Positions 7,486 through 14,616 of a stretch of DNA of 16,029 nucleotides are shown here, piece after piece. The notes beneath the pieces were generated by a model, which saw nothing but the letters and a program-made list of their open reading frames with translations, was not told the DNA's origin and did not search any database. The first letter of the stretch is position 1; each line of letters starts with the position of its first letter. Made by a program: the position numbers and the translations under genes. Where the stretch lies: NCBI GenBank assembly GCA_022563075.1, contig JADFOC010000007.1, positions 1 to 16,029 on the forward strand, read 5' to 3'. Origin of the DNA: Pseudomonadota bacterium. Lineage in GTDB: Bacteria > Pseudomonadota > Gammaproteobacteria > Pseudomonadales > Pseudohongiellaceae.

Positions 7486-8473
7486 GAAGTTGTTAAATAA
7501 TCTACCTGGCACCTTATTGGTTTTGTTAGGCATTTCCTGTTCGAGCCTTGTATTTGCCCAGGCCGAAGATTGGCGACTTACCTACACGGCAGATGGCCAT
7601 CCAGACTTTCAGGGAGTGTGGGCCAACAATAGCATTACTCCTCTGGAGAGAGCAGAGGGGTTCGAGAACCGTGAAACCCTCACCGAAGAAGAATACGCCC
7701 GCCTGCAGGCGGGCGTAGCAAAGATTATTTCCGGTGGGGGAGACGCGCAGTTTGGTGATGGGTTTTTTGCGGCACTGGTGAGCGGCGAAGTCGAGTCTTA
7801 TGATCCAAGTACTGGTAACTACGATCAGACCTGGATGTCTGACAGAAATCTAGAAAACAGAACCTCCCTGATAGTCTATCCTTTGGACGGTAAACTGCCA
7901 GCCTACACCGACGTGGCGCAAGCAAAAATCGACGCTCGCATCGAACATGTGGAAGCCCATCCTGCCGATTCATGGACCGATCGACCCCTGCAAGAACGCT
8001 GCATTACCTACGGGATGCCTTATTTGTTGGCGGGTTACAACAGTTACTATCAAATCGTGCAGAGCAAGGAGCACGTGGCTATCATTCAGGAGATGATCCA
8101 TGACGTGCGGGTAATCCCACTGGTGCCTAAACCTCATATCGACGAAAAGATCAGATTGTGGCACGGCGATTCCCGTGGTTATTGGGATGGTGAGACCCTG
8201 GTTATCGAAACCAAAAACTTTTCTGAGGCCAGCGAACTGAAAGGATCGGGAGGAAACAGGTATTTCATCGAGCGGCTTACCCGCACGGCTCGAGATAATT
8301 TGCGCTATCAATTTACCATCGAAGATGAGAGCACCTGGATTTCCCCCTGGACTGCGATCATCAACTATAGTAGTAGTCCTGACCCCATATTCGAGTATGC
8401 TTGCCACGAAGGAAATTACGGCCTCTCTGGCATCTTGTCTGGCCATAGAGCTCAGGAGAGAGCGGCTCAATAA
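7478..8473 (+). CDS. Secreted protein of the same uncharacterised family (second of the pair)
   Basis: 331 residues beginning at a GTG inside the end of the previous gene, with a modest AAAGG site upstream. The start gives a good Sec signal peptide (PGTLLVLLGISCSSLVFAQ). It shares with its neighbour TADGHPDFQGVW, YYQIVQSKEHVAIIQEM, HGDSRGYWDGETLVIET, LRYQFTIEDESTWISPWTAII and FEYACHEGNYG. It also has an insertion of about 60 residues in the N-terminal half (ENRETLTEEEYARLQ and the segment after it) absent from the shorter partner; this longer form is itself a common version of the family. No catalytic motif is known. The operon ends at the hairpin at 8513-8537, which separates it from the motor operon that follows. 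Confidence 0.85.
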   Translation: MNRKLLNNLPGTLLVLLGISCSSLVFAQAEDWRLTYTADGHPDFQGVWANNSITPLERAEGFENRETLTEEEYARLQAGVAKIISGGGDAQFGDGFFAALVSGEVESYDPSTGNYDQTWMSDRNLENRTSLIVYPLDGKLPAYTDVAQAKIDARIEHVEAHPADSWTDRPLQERCITYGMPYLLAGYNSYYQIVQSKEHVAIIQEMIHDVRVIPLVPKPHIDEKIRLWHGDSRGYWDGETLVIETKNFSEASELKGSGGNRYFIERLTRTARDNLRYQFTIEDESTWISPWTAIINYSSSPDPIFEYACHEGNYGLSGILSGHRAQERAAQ

Positions 8474-8512
8474 CATAGAATGAGGTCGAATATGGTCACC
8501 AAACTGTGTTAT

Positions 8513-8537
8513 AAACCCGCTCTCATGCGGGTTTTTT
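8513..8537 (+). terminator. Intrinsic terminator after the secreted-protein pair
   Basis: AACCCGC (8514-8520) pairs with GCGGGTT (8527-8533) around the loop TCTCAT and runs into TTTTTT. It lies 40 bases past the stop of the 7478-8473 gene. It isolates the next operon, whose promoter must therefore lie within or after the hairpin, or be fed by read-through. Confidence 0.88.
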
Positions 8538-8573
8538 AGCGGTGGTAAGTACCGGACTATTGAGGGTCCCTAG

Positions 8574-9803
8574 ATGGATGTTTTGAGCGATTTGACCACA
8601 ATTACCTGGACCCTGGTTATTTCCATGCTCTTGCTGATTGGTTATTTTCATGGTCCCAGTTATTCAAAACAGACTGTGCGAAGTGCACCTTCGATTCTCA
8701 CTAGTCTTGGTATCTTCGGAACATTTCTAGGGATTGCACTTGGATTAATGCACTTCGATAGCAACAATATCGAAGCCAGTGTTCCGGCAATAATCGAGGG
8801 GCTGGGTGTTGCAGTGTGGTCTTCTATAGTAGGGATACTTGGCGCCTTGAGTATTCGGATTCGCGACACGTTTAAATCTATTAGGAAGGAGTCAAATTCA
8901 GAGCAAAACGTGGCCACAGTCACTGATCTAAACAACGCCATCGGTAATTTAAACGATAATCTGGATCAGCTTCGAAGTGAGAGTAAAGCCAATGCTCAAG
9001 CATTGTTGGAATCAAGTCGCAGCTATCAGGAGCATATGGTCAATGCCAATACGGACGCATTGACAATCGCATTGGCCACGGTAATGACTGAATTCAATAG
9101 TCGCATCGAAGTGCAATATGGTGAAAATTTCAAGAAATTCAACGAAGCTCTTGGGCATCTGTTGCAGTGGCAACAATCTTATTCCGGTCAGTTGGATGCC
9201 ATGATGAAGGCGCAGCAGACCAGTATCGAAGTCATCGATCATGCGAGCCAGTCCTACGAGAAAATGATCGCCCATTCAAAAGAGTTTAATCGGGTTGCCG
9301 CTTCACTCGGTGAATTATTAGGCGGACTGGAACAGCAAACCAGCAATATGGAGGGTTACATTTCTGGTCTGTCGTGCCTGGTAGGTCAGGCTTCGGAAGG
9401 CTTGCCGGCGCTGAGTGATTATGTCACTGAGTTAACCGTCAAACTCACCGCGAGTATCGAACAGAATAACGAGAGCCTGACCCAGATTCTCAGTAAGGCA
9501 GCCAGCGATATCTCTGTTACCGTGGAACAGGTAACTCAGAGCTTGGCCGCATCTGTGAATCAGGCACACAGCGGTCTGGCAGAACATGTGGAGGCAATGA
9601 CTAACAAGACCAACGCCCACATGCAACTGCTGGACCAATCTATGGAGAAGGAATTAACCCAGGCTTTGCGGACATTTGGCTATCAGTTAACTGCCTTGTC
9701 TGAAAAGTTTGTCAATGACTATACGCCTCTCACCGACAGACTACGCGAACTCTTAAGCCTGGCTGAACATCAATCTGGACAACAGACACAAACCGTCAAG
9801 TAA
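8574..9803 (+). CDS. ZorA-like MotA/TolQ/ExbB proton-channel protein with long helical tail
   Basis: 409 residues; the ATG has GAGGG 7 bases upstream. Three membrane helices are visible at about 9-26, 41-59 (ILTSLGIFGTFLGIALGLM) and 76-94 (GLGVAVWSSIVGILGALSI). The second and third, with the linker FDSNNIEASVPAIIEG between them, match the MotA/TolQ/ExbB core as it appears in ZorA: Gly-Thr-Phe-Leu-Gly in the helix and a short loop before the last helix. Residues 95-409 are almost wholly predicted helix, rich in Gln, Ser, Asn and Leu and lacking Pro for long stretches, with repeated units such as ASDISVTVEQVTQSLAASV. In ZorA proteins such a tail forms an intracellular rod below the motor. This tail is shorter than I remember for E. 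coli ZorA. It starts the four-gene operon and would form the stator channel with the next protein. Confidence 0.75.
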   Translation: MDVLSDLTTITWTLVISMLLLIGYFHGPSYSKQTVRSAPSILTSLGIFGTFLGIALGLMHFDSNNIEASVPAIIEGLGVAVWSSIVGILGALSIRIRDTFKSIRKESNSEQNVATVTDLNNAIGNLNDNLDQLRSESKANAQALLESSRSYQEHMVNANTDALTIALATVMTEFNSRIEVQYGENFKKFNEALGHLLQWQQSYSGQLDAMMKAQQTSIEVIDHASQSYEKMIAHSKEFNRVAASLGELLGGLEQQTSNMEGYISGLSCLVGQASEGLPALSDYVTELTVKLTASIEQNNESLTQILSKAASDISVTVEQVTQSLAASVNQAHSGLAEHVEAMTNKTNAHMQLLDQSMEKELTQALRTFGYQLTALSEKFVNDYTPLTDRLRELLSLAEHQSGQQTQTVK

Positions 9804-9812
9804 AACCTGCAC

Positions 9813-10514
9813 ATGCTAAGTGACGAATTCGAACTGGAAGCCGAAGAACACTGGATAGCCGTTAGTGACTTGATGAGCGGCTTGATGATGTTGTTCCTGC
9901 TCATCTCCACCATGTACCTGGTCATCGTCGAAAGAAAGAATCAGGAGATCGAAAGGGTGGTGGTCCTTTACGAAGATCTTCGCGAAGAGCTATACCGTGA
10001 TTTGCAGACGGAGTTCGGCGACGATCTGGCATTATGGGGAGCGGAACTTGGGGAAGATCTCAAAATCAGATTCACCAACACCGAACTTCTGTTTGAGGAA
10101 GGGGAGTCGAATCTAAAACCAGAGTTCGGCGTTATTCTCGCCGATTTTTTCCCGCGTTACCTGGTAATCCTTAGCTCCGAAAAATACCGCGACGAAATTC
10201 TGGAAGTAAGAATAGAAGGCCATACTTCCAGTTCCTGGTCACTGGCCAGAGACAGTGATGATGCGTATCTGCTCAACATGGCATTGTCGCAGGAAAGAAC
10301 CCGAACGACCTTGGGCTATATCCTGGGACTGGACAGTGTCGCTCACGAAAAGCAGTGGCTGAGGCAGCGCCTCACTGCCAATGGACTTTCTTCATCACAA
10401 TTGATCATCGGAGATGATGGTGCGGAGGATGCTGATCTCTCCCGCCGCGTGGAGTTTGTGGTGGTGACCGACGCCGAGACTCGACTTTTGACGATACTGC
10501 AAGAAATCAGGTAG
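9813..10514 (+). CDS. ZorB-like protein: membrane helix plus OmpA/MotB-like peptidoglycan-binding domain
   Basis: 233 residues starting 9 bases after the previous stop, with no strong ribosome site, suggesting translational coupling. The short cytoplasmic N-terminus leads into one helix at about 21-38 (MSGLMMLFLLISTMYLVIV). Asp19 in AVSDLMSG stands where MotB and ZorB carry the proton-accepting Asp. A charged linker (about 39-80) precedes a C-terminal OmpA-like domain with LLFEEGESNLKPEF, VRIEGHTSSSW (usually GHTD in OmpA/MotB), NMALSQERTRTTLGYIL and SRRVEFVVV. The GHTSS-W and NM-LSQ-RTR forms are what I remember from ZorB-type proteins rather than flagellar MotB. The domain would anchor the motor to peptidoglycan while the Asp drives rotation of the partner. 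No flagellar, Tol or Ton genes are near, so a flagellar or Tol role is unlikely. Confidence 0.78.
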   Translation: MLSDEFELEAEEHWIAVSDLMSGLMMLFLLISTMYLVIVERKNQEIERVVVLYEDLREELYRDLQTEFGDDLALWGAELGEDLKIRFTNTELLFEEGESNLKPEFGVILADFFPRYLVILSSEKYRDEILEVRIEGHTSSSWSLARDSDDAYLLNMALSQERTRTTLGYILGLDSVAHEKQWLRQRLTANGLSSSQLIIGDDGAEDADLSRRVEFVVVTDAETRLLTILQEIR

Positions 10515-10523
10515 ATCACTGAG

Positions 10524-11108
10524 ATGGAATTACTGGATTTTACCAAGTTCGAAGCGTTCAATGACTTGCGGGAAAAAATGGGTGCCAAGCAGCTTGGCTA
10601 CTTTGAGCTATTCGATCCATCGATTCATCTTACCGGCATCGAACGGTCGGAGTTGGAGAAGCTTGGGGTATTGTTAAAACCTGCCGAGTTAAGAGTTCTG
10701 CCTGACAAGACACTCGCACTTAAGAATAGTCGAGTGCTGGTTTACAATCCTGATGAAAACTGGTATCGAAGCCGTCGGCAATATCCCACCTACCATGTTG
10801 CCATGTGTGCTCAACTCGAGGAAATAACAAGCGAGCAGCCTGGTCAGGAATTGTTGGTTACCACCAGGCTCGATGATGAATATCAGCTGGTGAAAATACG
10901 ACCAAGCGGAGAGGTCAGCATGGTGGCCCATGGTTTCGTGGTGTGCAAACACTGTCTGCACGCACTGCGCTACAAAGACTATGATGAATTTCGCAATCGG
11001 CGCCGTGGCTACAGCCTGCAAGTATTGAGTAATTTTAGCCTGAAAGAATTCTACCGATTCTATCAGCAATATCCGCTCAGTTTTGGTGGTCGGCGAGAGC
11101 CTGAGTAA
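10524..11108 (+). CDS. Small zinc-site protein of the motor operon; possible nuclease-less relative of ZorE
   Basis: 194 residues, starting 9 bases after the ZorB-like stop. No signal peptide or membrane helix is present, so it should be cytoplasmic. Four residues make a likely zinc site: His91 and Cys95 in YHVAMCAQLEE, then Cys141 and Cys144 in FVVCKHCLHALRYKDY. The site is followed by the amphipathic segment FSLKEFYRFYQQYPL. From memory, this order (Y-H-x3-C, about 45 residues, C-x2-C-L, then F-x-L-x-E-F) resembles the N-terminal part of a group of HNH endonucleases, including the kind found in type II Zorya. No HNH motif follows: the protein ends soon after the amphipathic segment. It may therefore be a sensor or adaptor without catalytic activity, or belong to a separate family sharing the zinc fold. 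The link to ZorE is recall-based and uncertain. Confidence 0.7.
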   Translation: MELLDFTKFEAFNDLREKMGAKQLGYFELFDPSIHLTGIERSELEKLGVLLKPAELRVLPDKTLALKNSRVLVYNPDENWYRSRRQYPTYHVAMCAQLEEITSEQPGQELLVTTRLDDEYQLVKIRPSGEVSMVAHGFVVCKHCLHALRYKDYDEFRNRRRGYSLQVLSNFSLKEFYRFYQQYPLSFGGRREPE

Positions 11109-11111
11109 TTC

Positions 11112-11678
11112 ATGACCAGCCTCGCCCAGTTTGATGCGCGCTACGATCCGCATGAAGACCGTATACTCTTGCGCATAACCAACACCGATGAAGAGGAATT
11201 TAGACTTTGGCTGACGCGCCGACTAACCCATTCCATAATCACCGATCTCAAAACCAAATCCAGTGCCTATCGCCTCAGAAATGCAGTGAGCGAGGACACG
11301 CTAACTGCAGCTGAAGGAGAAATTACACGGGCAAGCTCTGCGCCCCGCGCGAGTAGCGCGGAGGCGGTCATACAAGCCGAATTTGAACAGCAAGCCACCG
11401 CGGGGCAACTAAAATTCGACAGCAAATTCAAACCCGGGGAAAGCTATCCGCTGGGAGAAGCAGGCCTCCTGGTTGGTAAAGTCAATTTTAAAGCAAATGC
11501 AAACGGACCAGGGTCGCACGCTTTAAGCTTCTATCCGGTGAAGGGGGCAGGCATTACCATTGGCGTATCGGTAGAATTTTTACATTCCATTTTTGAAATT
11601 CTTGAGCGAGTGAGTAAATCGGCGGAGTGGGGCTTCGTCTCCTCTTCTCAATTACAAAATACTGCAACACTGCAATAA
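11112..11678 (+). CDS. Unrecognised small cytoplasmic protein, last gene of the motor operon
   Basis: 188 residues; the ATG follows the previous stop by 3 bases, with GAG 6 bases upstream. I do not recognise a named domain. The N-terminal block (about 6-45), FDARYDPHEDRILLRITNTD then EFRLWLTRRL, looks like a compact conserved module that I have seen in unnamed proteobacterial proteins. A middle stretch (about 60-98) is rich in Ala, Ser and Glu and probably helical or flexible. The C-terminal part (about 100-172) alternates short hydrophobic strands (AGLLVGKVNFKANA, GITIGVSVEFL) and ends in the amphipathic helix LHSIFEILERVSKSAEW. There is no signal peptide, membrane helix, nuclease or nucleotide-binding motif. 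Its tight position in the operon suggests a role in the same complex, perhaps capping the ZorA-like tail or acting as effector; that is inference. Confidence 0.7.
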   Translation: MTSLAQFDARYDPHEDRILLRITNTDEEEFRLWLTRRLTHSIITDLKTKSSAYRLRNAVSEDTLTAAEGEITRASSAPRASSAEAVIQAEFEQQATAGQLKFDSKFKPGESYPLGEAGLLVGKVNFKANANGPGSHALSFYPVKGAGITIGVSVEFLHSIFEILERVSKSAEWGFVSSSQLQNTATLQ

Positions 11679-11680
11679 GC

Positions 11681-11686
11681 TATAAT
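11681..11686 (+). promoter_or_regulatory. Candidate -10 element for the nitronate monooxygenase gene
   Basis: A perfect TATAAT lies 2 bases after the stop of the motor operon and 32 bases before the next ATG. No good -35 hexamer is found 16-18 bases upstream, so it is only a candidate. If active, the nitronate monooxygenase gene would be a separate unit with a short leader. Confidence 0.3.
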
Positions 11687-11718
11687 CTTGCATTGCATAT
11701 ATTCTCTTTGGTGGGTGC

Positions 11719-12846
11719 ATGAATTCTCCTTTGTGTGAGATGTTGGGAATCGATTTTCCACTTGTTGCCTTCAGTCACTGCCGCGATGTAGTGATTGAAG
11801 TCTCGAAGGCCGGTGGGCTAGGTGTGTTAGGGGCAGCACGCTACAGTGCGGAGGAACTGGAAATCGAGTTGAGCTGGATCGATGAACATATCGGCAATAT
11901 GCCCTACGGCGTCGATCTCATTGCGCCAACCAGCATGGCGGTAACTGAAGAAAATGCCGATGTGGAAAAAATCCGAGAAAGAATCCCGCAAGGTCATTTC
12001 AAGTTTGCGGCAGACATCTTGGAAAAGCACGGAATCGATGCCACCGATGTTTATTCGCAACAATATAAACGAAATTCATTTCTTACCCAAGATCGAGCCG
12101 GCAATATTATCGATGTGGTATTTTCTCATCCGATCAAGTTGATTGCCAATGCTCTGGGTGTGCCACCGCCATACATGATTGAAATGGGCAGGCAGCACGG
12201 TGTCGTCACGGCTGCCTTAATTGGGACACAGGAGCACGCCATCAAACAAGCACAGGCGGGTGTCGATATCGTAGTCGCGTCAGGTACCGAGGCCGGTGGA
12301 CATTGCGGAGATGTACCAACGATGGTTCTACTGCCCGAGGTTTGCAGCGCCTTAGAGGAGTCAGGTATACCAGTTTTGGCCGCCGGCGGTATCGTTACAG
12401 GTAGACAGATGGCGGCGTGTATGGCGATGGGCGCTGCCGGTGCCTGGACTGGCTCGGTCTGGTTAACCTCCGCCGAGTCTGATACATCGCCGGTACTCAA
12501 GGAAAAAATGTTGCAAGCTTCTTCACGAGAAACGGTTCGCTCGAAATCTCGTACTGGCAAGCATTCCAGGCAACTGCGCTCTCCCTGGACCGATGCCTGG
12601 GAAATGGATACCGCCCCGAAACCACTGCCCATGCCGCTGCAATCTCAGGTAACCGAGATTCCCTTAGCGAGAGTGACTAAACTGGCCGAAGGGGGTCACG
12701 CAGGCGCACGTCAGCTGGCGACGTCCTGGGTAGGGCAGGGGGTTGGATTGATGAAAAGCAGCCAGTCGGTGAAAACCATCGTGTACGAGTTCATGCAGGA
12801 CTATCTTGCCGCCGCCGAGCGCTTACAGAGTACGTTGGATGACTAA
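11719..12846 (+). CDS. Nitronate monooxygenase (2-nitropropane dioxygenase family, FMN-dependent)
   Basis: 375 residues, a typical length for this branch of the family. The fold is a TIM barrel binding FMN. It opens with LCEMLGIDFPLVAF and SKAGGLGVLGAARYSAEEL. The family motif ASGTEAGGHCGDVPTMVLLPEV (about 188-209) includes His195 at the position usually assigned to catalysis, and the phosphate-binding part is IPVLAAGGIVTGRQM with GAAGAWTGSVWL (about 239-249). Such enzymes oxidise alkyl nitronates to carbonyl compounds and nitrite; some relatives are NADH:quinone reductases, and motifs alone cannot separate them. It has a GGTGGG-type ribosome site. It follows the motor operon by 40 bases on the same strand, but its function gives no reason to place it in that system. 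Its end faces the leftward VOC gene with 25 bases between. Confidence 0.88.
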   Translation: MNSPLCEMLGIDFPLVAFSHCRDVVIEVSKAGGLGVLGAARYSAEELEIELSWIDEHIGNMPYGVDLIAPTSMAVTEENADVEKIRERIPQGHFKFAADILEKHGIDATDVYSQQYKRNSFLTQDRAGNIIDVVFSHPIKLIANALGVPPPYMIEMGRQHGVVTAALIGTQEHAIKQAQAGVDIVVASGTEAGGHCGDVPTMVLLPEVCSALEESGIPVLAAGGIVTGRQMAACMAMGAAGAWTGSVWLTSAESDTSPVLKEKMLQASSRETVRSKSRTGKHSRQLRSPWTDAWEMDTAPKPLPMPLQSQVTEIPLARVTKLAEGGHAGARQLATSWVGQGVGLMKSSQSVKTIVYEFMQDYLAAAERLQSTLDD

Positions 12847-12853
12847 GCGCCAA

Positions 12854-12878
12854 TCGAGATAGGCCTCGACTTTATTTT
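12854..12878 (+). terminator. Weak possible terminator between convergent genes
   Basis: TCGAG (12854-12858) pairs with CTCGA (12865-12869) around ATAGGC and is followed by CTTTATTTT. The stem is only 5 bases, so this is a weak candidate for ending the nitronate monooxygenase transcript. It overlaps the last codons of the leftward VOC gene. Confidence 0.35.
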
Positions 12879-13243
12879 GGATTCTGCGAGAACGAAACGG
12901 TGTTACCGTCAGGATCCTTGCACCACGCAACCTTGGCACCATCGGCAGTCGACCATATTCCTTGGTCGTCCTGTTCAAGAAAAGGGTACTTCTCAAATAC
13001 AACACCCTTAGCTGAGAGTTCAGAGACGGCTTGTGGTAAGTCTTCCACTGCGAATCCCAAAGAAGTGTAAGGCACCGCAGCGACCTGTTCGACTTGCTGC
13101 ACTCTCAAGCCAACCCCATTGACATCAAACACGATGGCGAAGGGCTGATCGGAAATAAATCGCAGGCCCAATGATTCCTGGTAAAACTTGCGACTGGCGT
13201 CGGGTTTGGCGGTTGCGGCGAAGAGGATAGGTTTGAGGTTCAT
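12872..13243 (-). CDS. VOC superfamily (glyoxalase/bleomycin-resistance fold) protein
   Basis: 123 residues, one complete VOC unit made of two beta-alpha-beta-beta-beta modules. The ATG has AGGA 7 bases upstream. The first module reads MNLKPILFAATAKPDASRKFYQESLGLRF, with the usual FY-x3-LGL; the second reads TSLGFAVEDLPQAVSELSAKG and ends in KDPDGNTVSFSQ. In metal-dependent members the first strand carries a His, the second module's first strand another His or Glu, and the end an Glu. Here these positions appear to be Ala, Gly/Phe and Gln, so it may not bind the usual metal. The substrate and function are unknown. It follows the M20 peptidase gene by 30 bases and is probably the last gene of that leftward unit. 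Confidence 0.8.
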   Translation of the reverse strand: MNLKPILFAATAKPDASRKFYQESLGLRFISDQPFAIVFDVNGVGLRVQQVEQVAAVPYTSLGFAVEDLPQAVSELSAKGVVFEKYPFLEQDDQGIWSTADGAKVAWCKDPDGNTVSFSQNPK

Positions 13244-13273
13244 CGGTGATTCCTGAAGGTAATAATTTCCGAT

Positions 13274-14590
13274 TCAGCGATTTCTTTTTTCAAGCAGGGC
13301 TGGGCTAACTGCTTCGATGCCTACCAGAGCTAGTGTAATCAGTAAGGCCAATTGTGGGCCGAAGTGTGAATTTTCCGGAGAATACCATTCACCTGGAGAG
13401 TGAGATCCACCCCCATTACCACCGCCGGCTATGGTGATGGCAGGGATATTCAGTGACATCGGTACATTGGAATCGGTGCTGGAGATGCCCAATTCTCGCA
13501 GCTCGATGCCGATTTCATCGAATGCCAACGCCGCTATCTGCACGATAGGGCTCTCGGTGGCCGTTCGACCTGCCGGTCGATCACCGATCAGCTTGAACTC
13601 AACGCTAATCTCGCCATTATCCCAGCGCGCATTTTCTTCGGCGACGGCTGCCAATGCCTTGGCCTGTGTTTCCAGTTTTATTAGTGCTGCAGGATCGTTA
13701 GAGCGCATATCCAAGGTAAATACCGCATCGGCGGCAATGGAATTTACCGACGTGCCGCCAGCTACCGTGCCGATAGTAAAGGTGGTCTTCGGGAGAGCGG
13801 GGGTCTCAATTTCTGCGATCTTGGCAATAGCGCGGCCCATGGCATGTATCGCACTTGGCAGTCCGAACGCACCAAATGAATGGCCGCCTGGTCCACTGAA
13901 TTGGAATTCGAATCGACGACTGCCGGTACCGCCGCTGGTTATACGCCGCAGTCGCACGCCGTCGATGGAAACGAAGCCATCGATTTCCGGATGATCACGA
14001 AAAATTGCCTTGATGCCTCTGAGATCGCCTCGACCTTCCTCGCCCACATTGCCGGCAAACATGATATCGCCCACGGTTTCGATGCCACTTTCATTGAGTA
14101 CTTCTATTACCGAAAGCAAGGCGGTGAGTCCGCGAGCATCATCGCCAATACCCGGCGCATAGAATCGGCCATCGCGTAATTCGACTGTGGTATCCACTGC
14201 TTCTGGAAATACAGTGTCTAAATGGGCAGCAATCAACAGAGTCGGGCCATTGCCAGTTCCTTTGCGTACGCCGGTTACATTTCCTTCGGCATCTATCGAG
14301 GCATCGCTTAGCCCGATCTCCCGCATTCGCTCCAGGTAATAGGCGGCGCGTCTGGCTTCCATAAAGGGTGGCGCTGGAATTTCGGTGAGTCTGATTTGTT
14401 CCTGAATCGCCTCCGGTTCGCGAGCCTCTATCTGTTGTAGCGCGAGCTGCACACGTTCATCGTCGGTGATGAGTTGGAAGGCCTGACGTATCGATTTATC
14501 GATTGGCACCAGCGATTGATGCTGCTGGGTCATCGCCTTGCCGGAGCAAAGGATCAGTACCAGGGCGGCAATGATTAACCGGATTTTCAA
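13274..14590 (-). CDS. Secreted M20 family zinc metallopeptidase
   Basis: About 438 residues from a TTG at 14588-14590. This start gives a clean signal peptide (KIRLIIAALVLILCSGKAMT) and leaves 26 bases after the YkvA stop; a TTG one codon upstream is equally possible. The frame stays open to 14713, but that longer version would overlap the YkvA gene by 97 bases and bury the signal sequence. The M20 di-zinc core is complete: His123 and Asp125 (AAHLDTVFP), Asp150 (GIGDDARG), Glu184/Glu185 (VGEEG), Asp210 (SIDG) and the late His397 (GGGSHSPGEW). The dimerisation domain contains SGPGGHSFGAFG with His237. Family members cleave small peptides or acylated amino acids, so this one may process short peptides in the periplasm. 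The exact substrate is not readable from motifs. Confidence 0.87.
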   Translation of the reverse strand: MKIRLIIAALVLILCSGKAMTQQHQSLVPIDKSIRQAFQLITDDERVQLALQQIEAREPEAIQEQIRLTEIPAPPFMEARRAAYYLERMREIGLSDASIDAEGNVTGVRKGTGNGPTLLIAAHLDTVFPEAVDTTVELRDGRFYAPGIGDDARGLTALLSVIEVLNESGIETVGDIMFAGNVGEEGRGDLRGIKAIFRDHPEIDGFVSIDGVRLRRITSGGTGSRRFEFQFSGPGGHSFGAFGLPSAIHAMGRAIAKIAEIETPALPKTTFTIGTVAGGTSVNSIAADAVFTLDMRSNDPAALIKLETQAKALAAVAEENARWDNGEISVEFKLIGDRPAGRTATESPIVQIAALAFDEIGIELRELGISSTDSNVPMSLNIPAITIAGGGNGGGSHSPGEWYSPENSHFGPQLALLITLALVGIEAVSPALLEKRNR

Positions 14591-14616
14591 CAAGATTCTC
14601 GAGGCAAGTGACAATC

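Noticed and set aside
7970..8476. 168-residue leftward frame opposite the second secreted-protein gene
   Set aside because: There is no recognisable motif, while the opposite frame is conserved and has a signal peptide.
8574..10514. Flagellar MotAB or TolQR/ExbBD interpretation of the first two motor genes
   Set aside because: No flagellar, tol, ton or biopolymer-transport genes are nearby, the channel protein has a long C-terminal rod, and the second protein has an OmpA-like domain in the ZorB-type form rather than an ExbD/TolR domain.
10524..11678. Assignment of the last two motor-operon genes as ZorC/ZorD or intact ZorE
   Set aside because: They are far too small for ZorD, show no helicase motifs, no EH-signature region that I recognise and no HNH residues.
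12126..12632. 168-residue leftward frame opposite the nitronate monooxygenase gene
   Set aside because: The plus-strand frame has all the family motifs; this antisense frame is a low-complexity shadow rich in Pro, Ala and Thr.
13431..13994. 187-residue rightward frame opposite the M20 peptidase gene
   Set aside because: The M20 metal-binding residues are all in the leftward frame, so this is a shadow ORF.
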